Assembly (NCBI GenBank): GCA_013152545.1
Contig: JAADGF010000090.1
Span: forward strand, 1-64,000
Source of the DNA: Gammaproteobacteria bacterium
GTDB lineage: Bacteria > Pseudomonadota > Gammaproteobacteria > SZUA-152
Direction: 5' to 3'
DNA length: 64,000 bases
Below the pieces are notes generated by a model. It was not told the origin of the DNA and did no database searches. It saw nothing but the letters and a program-made list of their open reading frames with translations. The translations under genes and the position numbers were made by a program. The first letter of the stretch is position 1. Every line of letters begins with the position of its first letter. Below are positions 16,627 to 25,932 of the stretch, in pieces.

Positions 16627-17967
16627 TTAAAAACTCGCCTGTAAACGGGTGCCCGGCACGATATAACTGATCGTCTCGGACTCGGCGGTTTTTTCTGTCA
16701 AATAGGCGAGATGGAAGGAGAACTGCAATTTTTCGGTAATACGTAGATTGTAGTATGCCTCCAACAGGTGTTCCTTATCGTCGCTTGTAAAATCAGAACT
16801 GGCATAAGCAATACCCCAGGCATCCTCAGGATTAAAACCCAGGCCATTATTGAAACGCACCCCTAAACTATAATGAATATCGTCGTCGCTATCCCCCTCC
16901 ACTTCATTGGCACCGTAACGACTAAAGACGGTGGTGCTGGCCGTGAGTTTTTGGTCGAAGCTGATGCCGTAAGCACTCAAGCCACTGCCGGTGTTGTCCT
17001 GCCGGTACCAGCCGCGGTAGTTTCCCTCACCGAGGCGAAAAGGGTTGGCGCGGTAACCAAGCTCCACCAGTCGATACAGGGAATCGGATAGGTTAGTCGC
17101 GGCATCGGTGCTCTGTTGATAACCGAGCTTGATAACAAACACGCCTTTGGGATCATACACCAACGCCATACCCGCGCCGTTTTCTGACAAGCCCAGAGCG
17201 GGGTTGTTAACCAATGCATCACTGAGAAACTGGGTGGTTTCATCGTTGGCGGCGGCATTGGCATCAAAGTAGTTGGTCAAGTCAACCCGACCGATGATCA
17301 GCGAGAGTTGCTGGCTCCAAAGTTCAGTCATCAACCAAGCCTCACGCAGACTCAGATCATTCTGTTTCACCAGCCGTGCACCATAGCCGTTAGTCTGAGC
17401 CAGTTCCTCGACATCCGCATCCTGGGGAGTGCCACTAAGACCAACAATATCGGCAAAAAACAGAGTGTTCTGCGCCAAGCCAGCCGTGAAATAAAGATCC
17501 GTAGACGCCAGTTGATAAGTACTGCCGGCAGCCGGAGTATTCGCCCCCCGGCTCTGCTGCACGCTCTGCAACACAATGGCAGCATCTACATTCACCTGCA
17601 CGCTGCGACGTTCTGCATCAGTCAGCGCCTCTTCGATTTTCTCGTTGATGGTCTGACGCCGGAAAACCCGTTCGCGTTGGTAAGTCACAACCCGCTGACT
17701 GTTAGGCACCTGGCGATCATGTTCGATGCCGTTCTCATCGACAAAGACCTCAATGCGTTTGACGCTGGTCTCAGGGTCTGACAGTACAGTGGTTGTCTCC
17801 AACTCAATAACGCGCTGCTCAAGTGCTTTAAGTCGCTTGAGCAGCACTTCATGCCCCTGAGGCTGAGCTGATACAGGCACGAAAACCGACAACGTCAGCA
17901 ATGCCAACAGCACACAGACACTCAACCGATGTCTAATCCGGCTTCTGGTTTCATTGGTGTAAATCAT
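16627..17967 (-). CDS. Outer-membrane porin-like beta-barrel protein
   Basis: A 446-residue protein with a signal peptide (CVLLALLTLSVFVPVSA), a short coiled coil (LLKRLKALEQRVIELE) and then a long run of alternating beta strands ending in aromatic YIVPGTRLQASF, a typical barrel C-terminus. TDLYFTAGLAQNTLFFADI, LSLIIGRVDLTNYFDANA and DAWGIAYASSDF resemble carbohydrate-selective or OprB-like porins. A GGAGAAGAG ribosome site precedes the ATG. It is the first gene of the porin-propeller-adaptor-pump row. It is not a TolC-type channel, so it cannot be the usual third part of an RND complex. Confidence 0.68.
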   Translation of the reverse strand: MIYTNETRSRIRHRLSVCVLLALLTLSVFVPVSAQPQGHEVLLKRLKALEQRVIELETTTVLSDPETSVKRIEVFVDENGIEHDRQVPNSQRVVTYQRERVFRRQTINEKIEEALTDAERRSVQVNVDAAIVLQSVQQSRGANTPAAGSTYQLASTDLYFTAGLAQNTLFFADIVGLSGTPQDADVEELAQTNGYGARLVKQNDLSLREAWLMTELWSQQLSLIIGRVDLTNYFDANAAANDETTQFLSDALVNNPALGLSENGAGMALVYDPKGVFVIKLGYQQSTDAATNLSDSLYRLVELGYRANPFRLGEGNYRGWYRQDNTGSGLSAYGISFDQKLTASTTVFSRYGANEVEGDSDDDIHYSLGVRFNNGLGFNPEDAWGIAYASSDFTSDDKEHLLEAYYNLRITEKLQFSFHLAYLTEKTAESETISYIVPGTRLQASF

Positions 17968-18660
17968 TTTTTCTCTTCTCCGGAATGAATGATAAAGTTC
18001 AAATCAGCGGTGAAGATAGATGAAGGGATGGAAAAGCAAAGACGCAGAAAAACGTGGCCACCTTGCTTTGATAAACAGGCGCCCATACTACGGATGCAGC
18101 ACAGACGCAGTTCAAATAGAATGGCCTGACACATCTACTCATCGACTTTCAATAGCCCCACGCTATCTCACAGTAAACGTTTTCAGGCCGGTATACGGAC
18201 TAATGATGCGAACGAATACGTTCTGCTGTGTCGCCTTCCCGTGCGAGGAGACTGACCAGGGAATAGAAGTCGTGACTAAGCAAGTTCATTTTAATGCAGA
18301 TTTTTCGATCAATTAAGGTTAATCGCTGTCGCTATTAACCAAAAAAAAATCGGAAAATCCGCGCAAAATGGGATTGCCGCAGTAAACTTTCCATTTCCGG
18401 ACAGGCACCTGTGAAGCACAGTGGCTGGAATCACCCAAACACAGCTTGACATCAATCACCGTTGCGGGGGCAGTATTGGAATTGCATCGATATGCGCACC
18501 AATTTCCCGTTTAACTTAAGGGATTGCACCTGGAAACTGGCTGGCATAATAAATCATCAAAAGAACAGATGTCAAACACGATACCGGGGTTGCTGCATGT
18601 CAGAACCCGCGCACATCCTCCTCCTCTCGTGCTCCGGCACATCGATACCCTGCTTCGCAG
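17968..18660. other. Gene-free stretch
   Basis: No supported gene. Frames of 94-105 codons on the plus strand here lack ribosome sites and recognisable sequence. The left end should hold the promoter of the porin-propeller row (minus strand). Confidence 0.5.
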
Positions 18661-18664
18661 GGGC

Positions 18665-18692
18665 AAAAAAAAGCCCGCTCTTTCAAGCGGGC
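18665..18692 (-). terminator. Intrinsic terminator of the PEP-CTERM gene
   Basis: On the minus strand GCCCGCTTGAAAGAGCGGGC folds into an 8-bp GC-rich stem followed by eight T residues. It lies about 50 bp after the stop codon of the PEP-CTERM gene. Confidence 0.9.
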
Positions 18693-18740
18693 CATTATCA
18701 GTTATCAGTCCAAGCAAATCAGACGAGACGATTACACGAT

Positions 18741-19442
18741 CTATGATTTCAGTTTTTTCCGTCCGAGTCCGAGCATACCAAGAAGCCCCAATCCCATCAA
18801 CAAAAGACTGGTTGGCTCTGGAACCACCGTTGGAGGAGTAACAGCATCAAATGTGTAGCGCACTCTAAGATCAGCGCCAGCATCAGTTGCAAATTGCGTG
18901 ATCAAGTTGCCCGCTCCGCTTCCAGAGGATGCACCATTGGCAACAGCATCAAAGGAAATCGTTCCCAACCCCGTAAACAAAGCGAGGTCAGCCGCATTCA
19001 TGGTAGAACGACTGCCACTGTCTGTACCAAAAAGCGAAATAGGCCCAACACCCGACGTGCCACCAAAATCAATGGTCCCATCGAAACTGGCAAGATTTTG
19101 CATACTTGAATCACCAACGTCGGTTAGAATAACATCCGCCACTGACAAGTTATTCAGATCAAGGGATATATCAGCAAAGATATTGAGCGTAACCGTTGCA
19201 GGCCCTGTATTCAAACTCTCAGCAGATGCCTGACCACCCACGCTGGTATCGAAAAACAGCTCCACCTGACTCAATGTCCCCAGGCTGGAATCAAATTGAC
19301 TCACGGTAAGCGCAGTAGGCCCCCAGTCCGTGGTGGTTGTCGCAATAGAATCAGTAAACTCAACAAACGCAGCCTGGGCACTCGCCCCGGCCAATAACAG
19401 AACCCCTCCGGATAAAGCGGCAGTGATTTTGTTCAATGTCAT
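18741..19442 (-). CDS. PEP-CTERM sorted extracellular protein, choice-of-anchor E type
   Basis: A 233-residue protein. Signal peptide MTLNKITAALSGGVLLLAGASAQA, then a beta-rich domain with FVEFTDSIATTTTDWGPTALTVSQFDSSLGTLSQVELFFDTSVGG, which matches the choice-of-anchor E pattern. It ends in VPEPTSLLLMGLGLLGMLGLGRKKLKS: PEP motif, hydrophobic span and basic tail, the signal for exosortase processing in exopolysaccharide-producing Gram-negatives. The start at 19442 has GGAGA 11 nt upstream; the frame extends to 19598 without conserved sequence. It stands alone with its own terminator. The matching exosortase must lie elsewhere. Confidence 0.85.
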   Translation of the reverse strand: MTLNKITAALSGGVLLLAGASAQAAFVEFTDSIATTTTDWGPTALTVSQFDSSLGTLSQVELFFDTSVGGQASAESLNTGPATVTLNIFADISLDLNNLSVADVILTDVGDSSMQNLASFDGTIDFGGTSGVGPISLFGTDSGSRSTMNAADLALFTGLGTISFDAVANGASSGSGAGNLITQFATDAGADLRVRYTFDAVTPPTVVPEPTSLLLMGLGLLGMLGLGRKKLKS

Positions 19443-19934
19443 TATAGTTGTCTCCATTAAATTATTGTTAGTCGCAAGTCTATTGGTATAAACCCCTGCT
19501 GCAAACGCCACATCACTTGCTGGATCAACGCATGCGCAGCAAGGTCGTGGATCACAAAAGCAAATTTCGGACCAGTAAATAAACTTCATTGATTTCATAT
19601 GGATACAGACGTTTTATGACAACACAATAAATTTTATGATGAAAAGGAGCATTAATGCCTAAAAGTGTAAAAAAAACTGACACTTTTTTATTTCGATTTC
19701 ACACCTTAAAAATATAAATTACTTTATTTTTTAATTAGTTACAAATGTCAATAGCAATTACTTATGTAAGGCTTTCTTTACATAAGGCTAAAAACAAGCC
19801 ACAGCAACATCCAATTAAGCGATTGATATTTCTAAAAATAAGCCGCTCGGGCATATCACCATTTTTGAAGACCGCCGGTTCTATCTCCAGTGAGTCTGAG
19901 CAAAAACCAGATGTTATCGCGAGATTAAAACAAG
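19443..19934. other. AT-rich gene-free stretch with one possible micro-ORF
   Basis: This should hold the minus-strand promoter of the PEP-CTERM gene. On the plus strand, 19655-19717 could encode a 20-residue basic peptide (MPKSVKKTDTFLF...) with AGGAG 5 nt before its ATG. An 8-bp inverted repeat (AAAAGTGT/ACACTTTT) followed by T's lies inside it, which argues for a terminator-like hairpin instead. Nothing else is recognised. Confidence 0.4.
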
Positions 19935-21047
19935 TCAATACATCCGCCGCCGAAATAACCACCCAGCCATCACCAGGGAACCTACGCCAATAATCACCAT
20001 TGGCCAATATTGATGCATCAGCAGTGCATAACTATCGCCTTCCAGCATTACGCCACGCACCACAACGAGGAAATAACGCAAAGGATCAAGGTAGGTAAGC
20101 CATTGCACTGGCTCTGGCATATTGGCAATAGGGGTGGAAAAACCGGATAAAATCACCGCTGGTACCAAAAACAAAAAGGCACCGAGGATGGCCTGTTGCT
20201 GGGTAACTGCGATTGCCGATATCATCAACCCCATACCAACGGCGGAGAGCAGGAAAAGCACAATGCCGAGGTAAAGCGCACCAAGATCACCGCGCAAGGG
20301 AATATCAAACAGCACCACCATGAGCACCAAAATCAGGGTCGCCTCCAACCCACCAATGATAATACCAGGAATGGCCTTACCAATGAGAATTTCCGCTGGC
20401 CGTAGCGGCGTTACCAGCAGTTGATCAAAGGTGCCTGCCTCACGCTCACGGGCCACTGACAATGCCGTGACCAGCAATGCCACTACCAATATCAGTAACC
20501 CCATAATGCCGGGCACAATGAACCAGCGCGATTGCAGGTTTTCATTATACCAAGCCCGTGTCTGGAGGCTTACTTTGGGACTGTTTTGGCCCTGAGCCGA
20601 CAGCCAACTGCGGTTATAGTCCAGCAAAACAGTGTGCAGATAATTCATGGCAACCATCGCTGTATTGGAATTACGACCGTCCAGAATCACCTGCAACGGC
20701 GCACGCTCACCGCGTTGCAGTTCAGTGCTAAAATTCTGACCAATATGTAACACCATCAACACTTCGCGATTGTCGATCAATGCTGCAATTTCATCTTGAT
20801 GGCTAATTTTCACAACGATCTCAAAGGTGGGGGAACCCTCAAGGCGTGCAATCAACGCTCGCGCTTCACCACCGCGATCCTCGTCATAGATGGCCACTGG
20901 CACATGATTGAGATCATAAGTCGCAGCAAAGCTAAACACCAATAACTGCACGACGGGAGGTGCAATGAGCACGAAACGGCTACGTTTATCCCGCAGCACG
21001 GCGAGAAATTCTTTCAGCATCAGGGCAACGATATAGTTCAGATGCAT
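19935..21047 (-). CDS. ABC-2 type exporter permease (YbhR/YhhJ-like)
   Basis: A 370-residue membrane protein: N-terminal TM (FVLIAPPVVQLLVFSFA), a periplasmic domain of about 130 residues, then five hydrophobic spans with VAREREAGTFDQLLVTPLRPAEILIGK, the ABC-2 permease signature. It follows another permease by 5 bp and partners the double ATPase upstream. Together with the HlyD-type protein they form a YbhGFSR-like efflux system for drugs or other hydrophobic compounds; the substrate is unknown. Confidence 0.88.
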   Translation of the reverse strand: MHLNYIVALMLKEFLAVLRDKRSRFVLIAPPVVQLLVFSFAATYDLNHVPVAIYDEDRGGEARALIARLEGSPTFEIVVKISHQDEIAALIDNREVLMVLHIGQNFSTELQRGERAPLQVILDGRNSNTAMVAMNYLHTVLLDYNRSWLSAQGQNSPKVSLQTRAWYNENLQSRWFIVPGIMGLLILVVALLVTALSVAREREAGTFDQLLVTPLRPAEILIGKAIPGIIIGGLEATLILVLMVVLFDIPLRGDLGALYLGIVLFLLSAVGMGLMISAIAVTQQQAILGAFLFLVPAVILSGFSTPIANMPEPVQWLTYLDPLRYFLVVVRGVMLEGDSYALLMHQYWPMVIIGVGSLVMAGWLFRRRMY

Positions 21048-21052
21048 TACTA

Positions 21053-22177
21053 TTACTCCAATCCTTTACCTGTTTTATGCCACACCAGCACCGCAAAAAA
21101 CACGAGCATTAATAGTAATGCCCCCATATTACTCAACACCACTGGCCATACATCCCCCGCTAAAAACAACGTCTGAAGAATGGCGACAAAGTAGCGCGCC
21201 GGAATCAGATGGGTCAGCCACTGGATCACCTCCGGCATGGAATTAATATCAAACAAAAAACCCGACAAGATAAAGGCGGGAAGAAAGGTGGCAATAATCG
21301 CCACCTGCCCCGCGACAAATTGATTCTTGGAAACCACCGAGATCAACAAACCGATGGCCAGCGCCACCAACATGAACAGCGCTGAACTAACCATCAGCAA
21401 CCAGAAGGACCCCCGCAGTGGCACATCGAACTGCCACACAGCCAACGCAACACTCAAGAGCATCCCACCCATACCCAGCACAAAATAAGGAATTAATTTT
21501 CCCGCCAGCATCTCCGTCATACGCAGAGGGGTGGCCATCAACGCCTCCATGGTACCCCGCTCCCACTCCCGCGCGACCACCATGGCGGTGAGCAGGGAAC
21601 CGATCAACGTCATGATAATGGCGATCAGACCCGGCACCAGAAACAGGCGACTGGAGAGCGCCGCATTGAACCAGACCCGCGACTCCAGTTCCACCGGCAT
21701 AAGGATCGATTGCCCCCGAATCCCAGCATAGTGGTCCAACCAGGCAAGCCAGGCTCCTTCGATATAGCGCTTAGTAATGTTGGCTTGATTGGAATCGACG
21801 CCATTAACAATCACACCAATGGGCGCTTCATTGCCCGAAAATAAGCGAGTTGAAAAATCACTGCGCAGCCACACAACCCCATCAATACGATGCTCATCCA
21901 GCGCTTGCCGGGCCATCTGAATTGACTCAAAACGTTGCGGACGAAAAAATGCCGAACGCTCAAATGCCCCGGCCAGGGCATCGCTGGCCGTGTCGGGTTG
22001 CTCGATAACAATGCCCACAGCAATATCCTTGGCATCCAAGGACACGCCGTAGCCAAACAAAAACAGCAACACCACTGGCATAACAAAAGCAATCGAAATA
22101 CTGGAAGGATCGCGTAAAATCTGCAAACTCTCCTTGCGAATCATGCCCCACACACGCATTCGAGCACTGGCGTTCAT
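21053..22177 (-). CDS. ABC-2 type exporter permease (YbhS/YhhJ-like)
   Basis: A 374-residue permease, paralogous to the next gene. Seen: N-terminal TM (SISIAFVMPVVLLFLFGYG), periplasmic domain, then VAREWERGTMEALMATPLRMTEMLAGKLIPYF and further TM spans. The ATG overlaps the ATPase stop (ATGA), so translation is coupled. It forms one half of the transmembrane channel. Confidence 0.88.
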   Translation of the reverse strand: MNASARMRVWGMIRKESLQILRDPSSISIAFVMPVVLLFLFGYGVSLDAKDIAVGIVIEQPDTASDALAGAFERSAFFRPQRFESIQMARQALDEHRIDGVVWLRSDFSTRLFSGNEAPIGVIVNGVDSNQANITKRYIEGAWLAWLDHYAGIRGQSILMPVELESRVWFNAALSSRLFLVPGLIAIIMTLIGSLLTAMVVAREWERGTMEALMATPLRMTEMLAGKLIPYFVLGMGGMLLSVALAVWQFDVPLRGSFWLLMVSSALFMLVALAIGLLISVVSKNQFVAGQVAIIATFLPAFILSGFLFDINSMPEVIQWLTHLIPARYFVAILQTLFLAGDVWPVVLSNMGALLLMLVFFAVLVWHKTGKGLE

Positions 22178-23916
22178 GCTGTGTTCGCTTTATTTTGGTG
22201 CTGCTCAATCAAACGGATAAAAGCATCCTCCATGGAGGGGTCGGGCTGCGCATCGGTGCGTGCCAGCGCTTTCATATCTTGCGGCGTTCCCTCGGCCAGC
22301 ACTTCACCCTGCGCCATAATAACCAACCGGTCACAGTAGTTAGCCTCCTCCATAAAATGCGTGGTAACTAGCACCGTCACCCCCGCCTCAGCCAGGGCGT
22401 TGGTGCGCGCCCAGAACTCTCGCCGGGCCAAAGGATCAACACCGGAGGTTGGTTCATCGAGAAACAATATTTCCGGCTCATGCATCAGTGCCACCGCAAA
22501 AGCAAGACGCTGTTTATAACCCAGAGGCAAGTCGGCGGCGTTAGCACTACGATAGGGACTCAACTCAAACGTCGCCAGTGCCCAAGCCAACCGCTGCTTC
22601 TGTTGCATGCCTCGCAAGCCATAAACACTGGAGAAAAAACGCAGATTCTGCATCACCGACAAATCACCATAGAGAGAAAATTTCTGTGCCATGTAACCAA
22701 TATGGCGGCGCGCATCAGGCCCCGCCCGGCTCAGGTCATGACCCGCCACCGCAACCTCACCGCTGGAGGCAGGCAACAGACCGCAAAGCATGCGGAAGGT
22801 GGTAGACTTGCCCGCCCCATTAGCCCCCAGAAGGCCAAAAATCTCTCCCCGGCGAACACTGAAACTAACCTGATTGACTGCAACAAAATCCCCGAAACGG
22901 CGTACTAGTTCATGCACTCGGATTACTTCGTGTTCCTGACCTACAGAAACATTCAGACCCATCGTCAGTGCCGCCTGATGACCCTCGGGAGCACGTTTCA
23001 ATCGGGCGACGAAGGCATCTTCAAATCGTGGTTCTACAGGCGAAATCGATACCCCCGCCTGACCTGGCAACAGCGTTGCAGCACTCGGTAACTGCGCCGA
23101 TGCCATCACCAAACGCACCGCGTCCCCCTCCACCAGAGCATCCAACACTTCGGGAGCATAACCCAATTTCGTCTGTAAACGACGGCACGACAGCCCCGCC
23201 GTACTGACTGTAAAGGTGCGGCCCTGCATGGTGCGACTGAACTCACCCGGCTCACCCTGCCCCAGCAACTTACCCTCGTGAAGCAAAATCACTTTATCGC
23301 AACGCTCCGCCTCATTCAGATAGGCTGTGCTAAGCAACACACTCATACCCTGATCCTCGACTTGGCGATAGACAATCTGCCATAGTTCACGACGTGAGAC
23401 AGGGTCGACACCCACCGTTGGCTCGTCCAACAACAATAATGCTGGCGAACGCAACAAAGCACAGGCCAGCCCCAGCTTCTGCTTCATGCCACCGGAAAGT
23501 TTACCCGCCAACCGATCCGTAAACGGCGCCAGCCCCGTCATCTGCATCAATTCGTTATAACGTACCAGACGCGTATCCAGTGCCAGCCCCTGAAGATCCG
23601 CATAGAGGTCGAGGTTTTCCCATACACTCAAGTCTTCATAGAGACCAAAACGCTGCGGCATGTAACCGACACTCGACTGCACCGCCAACGACTGGGCATC
23701 ACTATCCAACCCCATCACCCGAATCACGCCGCTATCGGGTCGCAACAACGAGGCAGCCAGACGCATCAACGTGGTTTTGCCCGCCCCATCAGGACCGATC
23801 AGACCTGTTACCTGTCCCGATTGTATGGAAAAAGTCACTCCATCCAATGCTATTATGGTATGACTGTCACCGCGAAAGCGCTTGCTGACGGTGGCAAAGG
23901 TAAGCGCATTCGCCAT
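22174..23916 (-). CDS. ABC exporter ATPase with two nucleotide-binding domains (YbhF-like)
   Basis: A 580-residue protein with two complete ATP-binding domains. First: Walker A GPDGAGKTT, signature LSGGMKQKLGLA, Walker B LLLLDEPTVGVDP. Second: Walker A GANGAGKSTT, signature-like LPLGYKQRLAFA, Walker B ILFLDEPTSGVDP. The second signature departs from LSGGQ (LPLGY), common in YbhF relatives. The start at 23916 is 2 nt after the stop codon of the HlyD-type gene. It powers export with the two permeases downstream. Confidence 0.92.
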   Translation of the reverse strand: MANALTFATVSKRFRGDSHTIIALDGVTFSIQSGQVTGLIGPDGAGKTTLMRLAASLLRPDSGVIRVMGLDSDAQSLAVQSSVGYMPQRFGLYEDLSVWENLDLYADLQGLALDTRLVRYNELMQMTGLAPFTDRLAGKLSGGMKQKLGLACALLRSPALLLLDEPTVGVDPVSRRELWQIVYRQVEDQGMSVLLSTAYLNEAERCDKVILLHEGKLLGQGEPGEFSRTMQGRTFTVSTAGLSCRRLQTKLGYAPEVLDALVEGDAVRLVMASAQLPSAATLLPGQAGVSISPVEPRFEDAFVARLKRAPEGHQAALTMGLNVSVGQEHEVIRVHELVRRFGDFVAVNQVSFSVRRGEIFGLLGANGAGKSTTFRMLCGLLPASSGEVAVAGHDLSRAGPDARRHIGYMAQKFSLYGDLSVMQNLRFFSSVYGLRGMQQKQRLAWALATFELSPYRSANAADLPLGYKQRLAFAVALMHEPEILFLDEPTSGVDPLARREFWARTNALAEAGVTVLVTTHFMEEANYCDRLVIMAQGEVLAEGTPQDMKALARTDAQPDPSMEDAFIRLIEQHQNKANTA

Positions 23917-23918
23917 CA

Positions 23919-24947
23919 CTACGAGTCGCAGCGGTTGGTGTGATTGGCAGGCACCGTCTGATCGAGCGTTAGGGTCACTGTTACCGGCATCCCCAGGCGC
24001 AGCTCACCTTGTGAATTACAAGCGAACACTCGGACCGAATAAACCAGCCGCGTACGCAGTTCCGGGGTCTGCACCGTTTTGGGTGTAAACTCAGCAGTGG
24101 GAGAAATATAACCCACCCAGCCCTCGTAACGCTTACCCGGATAGCTGTCGCTGTGAATGGTTGCCTTGAGGCCCGGTTTGACTCGCCCTAACATTGGCTC
24201 CGGCAGATAAGCCCGCACCCATACCGGATCGGAGAGGGCGAGGGTCAATACTGGCACCTGAGGAAATGCCATCTCGCCCGGTTCAAGAATACGGTTACGG
24301 ATCACACCATTAGCCGGAGCATAGAGGCGGGTGTCCACCAGACGCTGCCGGGCCGCTGACAGCACCGCCTCGTGCAATACGAGTTGCGCACGGGCGGCTG
24401 CAATATCCTCTGTGCGAGGACCAAGCTTGAGCAGGGCCAACCCCTGTACCGCCACATCAACCTGAGCCTGAGCCGCTTCAGCCAAAGCACGGGCATTCTC
24501 CACATCGTCGCGCGAAGCAAGCTTCTTATCCAATAACTGCGCTATACGCTGGTAACTATCTTGCGCTGATTTGGCCCGAGCATGAGCGGCGGTCAACTCG
24601 GCCTCTCCCTTGTGAATCTCCTCCGGTCGGCTACCCGCCTCCAACTTACGCAGCAACTGCTGTTGCACCACTAAAGCAGCCTGCGCCTCGGCTAATTGGG
24701 CATCAAGCACCTCAGTGTGCAGGTGGGCCAATAACTGCCCTTGGCTGACACTGTCCCCCTCTTCCACCAGCACCGCTTTAATATGTTCACTGGCATTGAA
24801 GGCCAACTGAGCTTCACGGATTTCAACATTGCCATAGAGCGACAATACGGTGCCATCGGCTGCCCTGTCTTCCCCCCGCCACAACAATGCAAGCATTATC
24901 AACGATAACAGCGGTACAATCACCAAGAGGGCCTTTTTTTTCTGCAT
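23919..24947 (-). CDS. HlyD-family periplasmic adaptor (YbhG-like)
   Basis: A 342-residue membrane-fusion protein. N-terminal membrane anchor (KKKALLVIVPLLSLIMLALLW), then a lipoyl half (LSLYGNVEIREAQLAFNASEHIKAVLVEEGDSVSQGQLLA), a long coiled-coil hairpin (residues about 75-215, rich in Ala, Gln and Glu), and the second lipoyl half with LYAPANGVIRNRILEPGEMA, followed by a beta-barrel. The start at 24947 has AGGAG 8 nt upstream. It is first in the adaptor-ATPase-permease-permease operon and faces a MarR-type regulator on the other strand. Confidence 0.9.
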   Translation of the reverse strand: MQKKKALLVIVPLLSLIMLALLWRGEDRAADGTVLSLYGNVEIREAQLAFNASEHIKAVLVEEGDSVSQGQLLAHLHTEVLDAQLAEAQAALVVQQQLLRKLEAGSRPEEIHKGEAELTAAHARAKSAQDSYQRIAQLLDKKLASRDDVENARALAEAAQAQVDVAVQGLALLKLGPRTEDIAAARAQLVLHEAVLSAARQRLVDTRLYAPANGVIRNRILEPGEMAFPQVPVLTLALSDPVWVRAYLPEPMLGRVKPGLKATIHSDSYPGKRYEGWVGYISPTAEFTPKTVQTPELRTRLVYSVRVFACNSQGELRLGMPVTVTLTLDQTVPANHTNRCDS

Positions 24948-25250
24948 TCCGAACACTCCTCATTTTAATACCACTGTTTCGAATAACCGAAACCCATCCC
25001 ATCCAAAAAAAATGTAGATTAAACATATCGATAAAAAACGCGCAGGCATTTCAACCTGAAAACAGCCATCAACCTCAATGCAGATAAACAGATTAACATT
25101 CCCGGCATGACAACATATGTAACCCAGGTTGCACTCGCCTTATCAAATCCTCTCACGCAATAAATGACAACATGGTCCCAGCGTTACAGATCTACCTTAT
25201 TTAGGCTGATTAGCCACTACCGCCTAGCCCTTGAATTCGGCGACAAGTTA

Positions 25251-25286
25251 GTAAACCAAGTTGACATTATAGTCAACTTGGTTTAC
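25251..25286. promoter_or_regulatory. Perfect palindromic operator overlapping the MarR-gene promoter
   Basis: GTAAACCAAGTTGAC (25251-25265) and GTCAACTTGGTTTAC (25272-25286) are exact inverted repeats around ATTATA. Inside lies a sigma-70-like pair, TTGACA (25261-25266) and TACTTT (25284-25289), 17 bp apart. The predicted start of transcription is at or within a few bases of the MarR ATG. This is the form expected for an autoregulatory MarR-family operator, probably also controlling the divergent export operon. Confidence 0.8.
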
Positions 25287-25295
25287 TTTTGTGTC

Positions 25296-25751
25296 ATGGA
25301 CACTCAAAAGAATCAAACTTATATACCAACTGCACGATTATTACTCGATACCTTTCGTGCGTTTGAAAACGAACTGGCTCAAATTCTTGATTCAAAAGGC
25401 TTCACGGATGTAACAACCGGTAATTTCAACGTCTTGCGGCATGTAAACCCTGAAGGGATACATTTATCGAAACTAGCCAAAGATGCACAAATTAGTAAAC
25501 AAGCGATGGGAAAGATGGTTGGAGATTTGGAACTCAAAGGCTATGTTAAATTAATTCCTGACGAAGCCGATGCTCGCGCCAAGTATGTCCGTTTTACAGT
25601 CAAGGGCCAAAAACTCATTGACCTAGCCATTGTTGTTATTTTTGAAATGGAAACCAATTACCAGGCCATATTAGGCCAAAAAGATTACAACAAACTTCGT
25701 CAGTCTGTCAGTCAAATTTGTAAGTGGCATCAAAACAAAGAGGAAAAATAA
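25296..25751 (+). CDS. MarR-family transcriptional regulator
   Basis: A 151-residue protein. The winged-helix core is visible: FNVLRHVNPEGIHLSKLAKDAQISKQAMGKMVGDLELKGYVKLIPDEADARAKYVRFTVKGQKLI, the MarR recognition helix and beta-wing with D-x-R-x-K-x-V-x-x-T. The ATG at 25296 is chosen because the promoter and operator lie immediately before it; the frame upstream to 25164 runs through the palindrome. No ribosome site is visible, so the mRNA may be leaderless. It faces the adaptor-ATPase-permease operon and is followed 1 nt later by the DUF4336 gene, its likely co-transcribed partner. Confidence 0.88.
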   Translation: MDTQKNQTYIPTARLLLDTFRAFENELAQILDSKGFTDVTTGNFNVLRHVNPEGIHLSKLAKDAQISKQAMGKMVGDLELKGYVKLIPDEADARAKYVRFTVKGQKLIDLAIVVIFEMETNYQAILGQKDYNKLRQSVSQICKWHQNKEEK

Positions 25752-25752
25752 T

Positions 25753-25932
25753 ATGCTGCGACAACTTGACGCATCATTATGGGTAGATGAAGTCTCTTTT
25801 AAGCTATTTGGCATCGACTTTGGAAACCGAATGACGTGCATCCAATTAGCCGATAACTCTTTCTGGTTGCATTCACCGACTAAATTTGATCGAACAACAC
25901 ACGCAAAAATAAAAGCAAAGGGGAAAAATTAA
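25753..25932 (+). pseudogene. DUF4336 protein, N-terminal part before a frameshift
   Basis: The ATG follows AGAGGAAAAATAAT 1 nt after the MarR stop. LRQLDASLWVDEVSFKLFGIDFGNRMTCIQLADNSFWLHSPTKF is the typical start of a DUF4336 (metallo-beta-lactamase-like fold) protein. The frame ends at KAKGKN-stop in a GGGGAAAAA run, while the +1 frame continues the protein. Confidence 0.7.
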
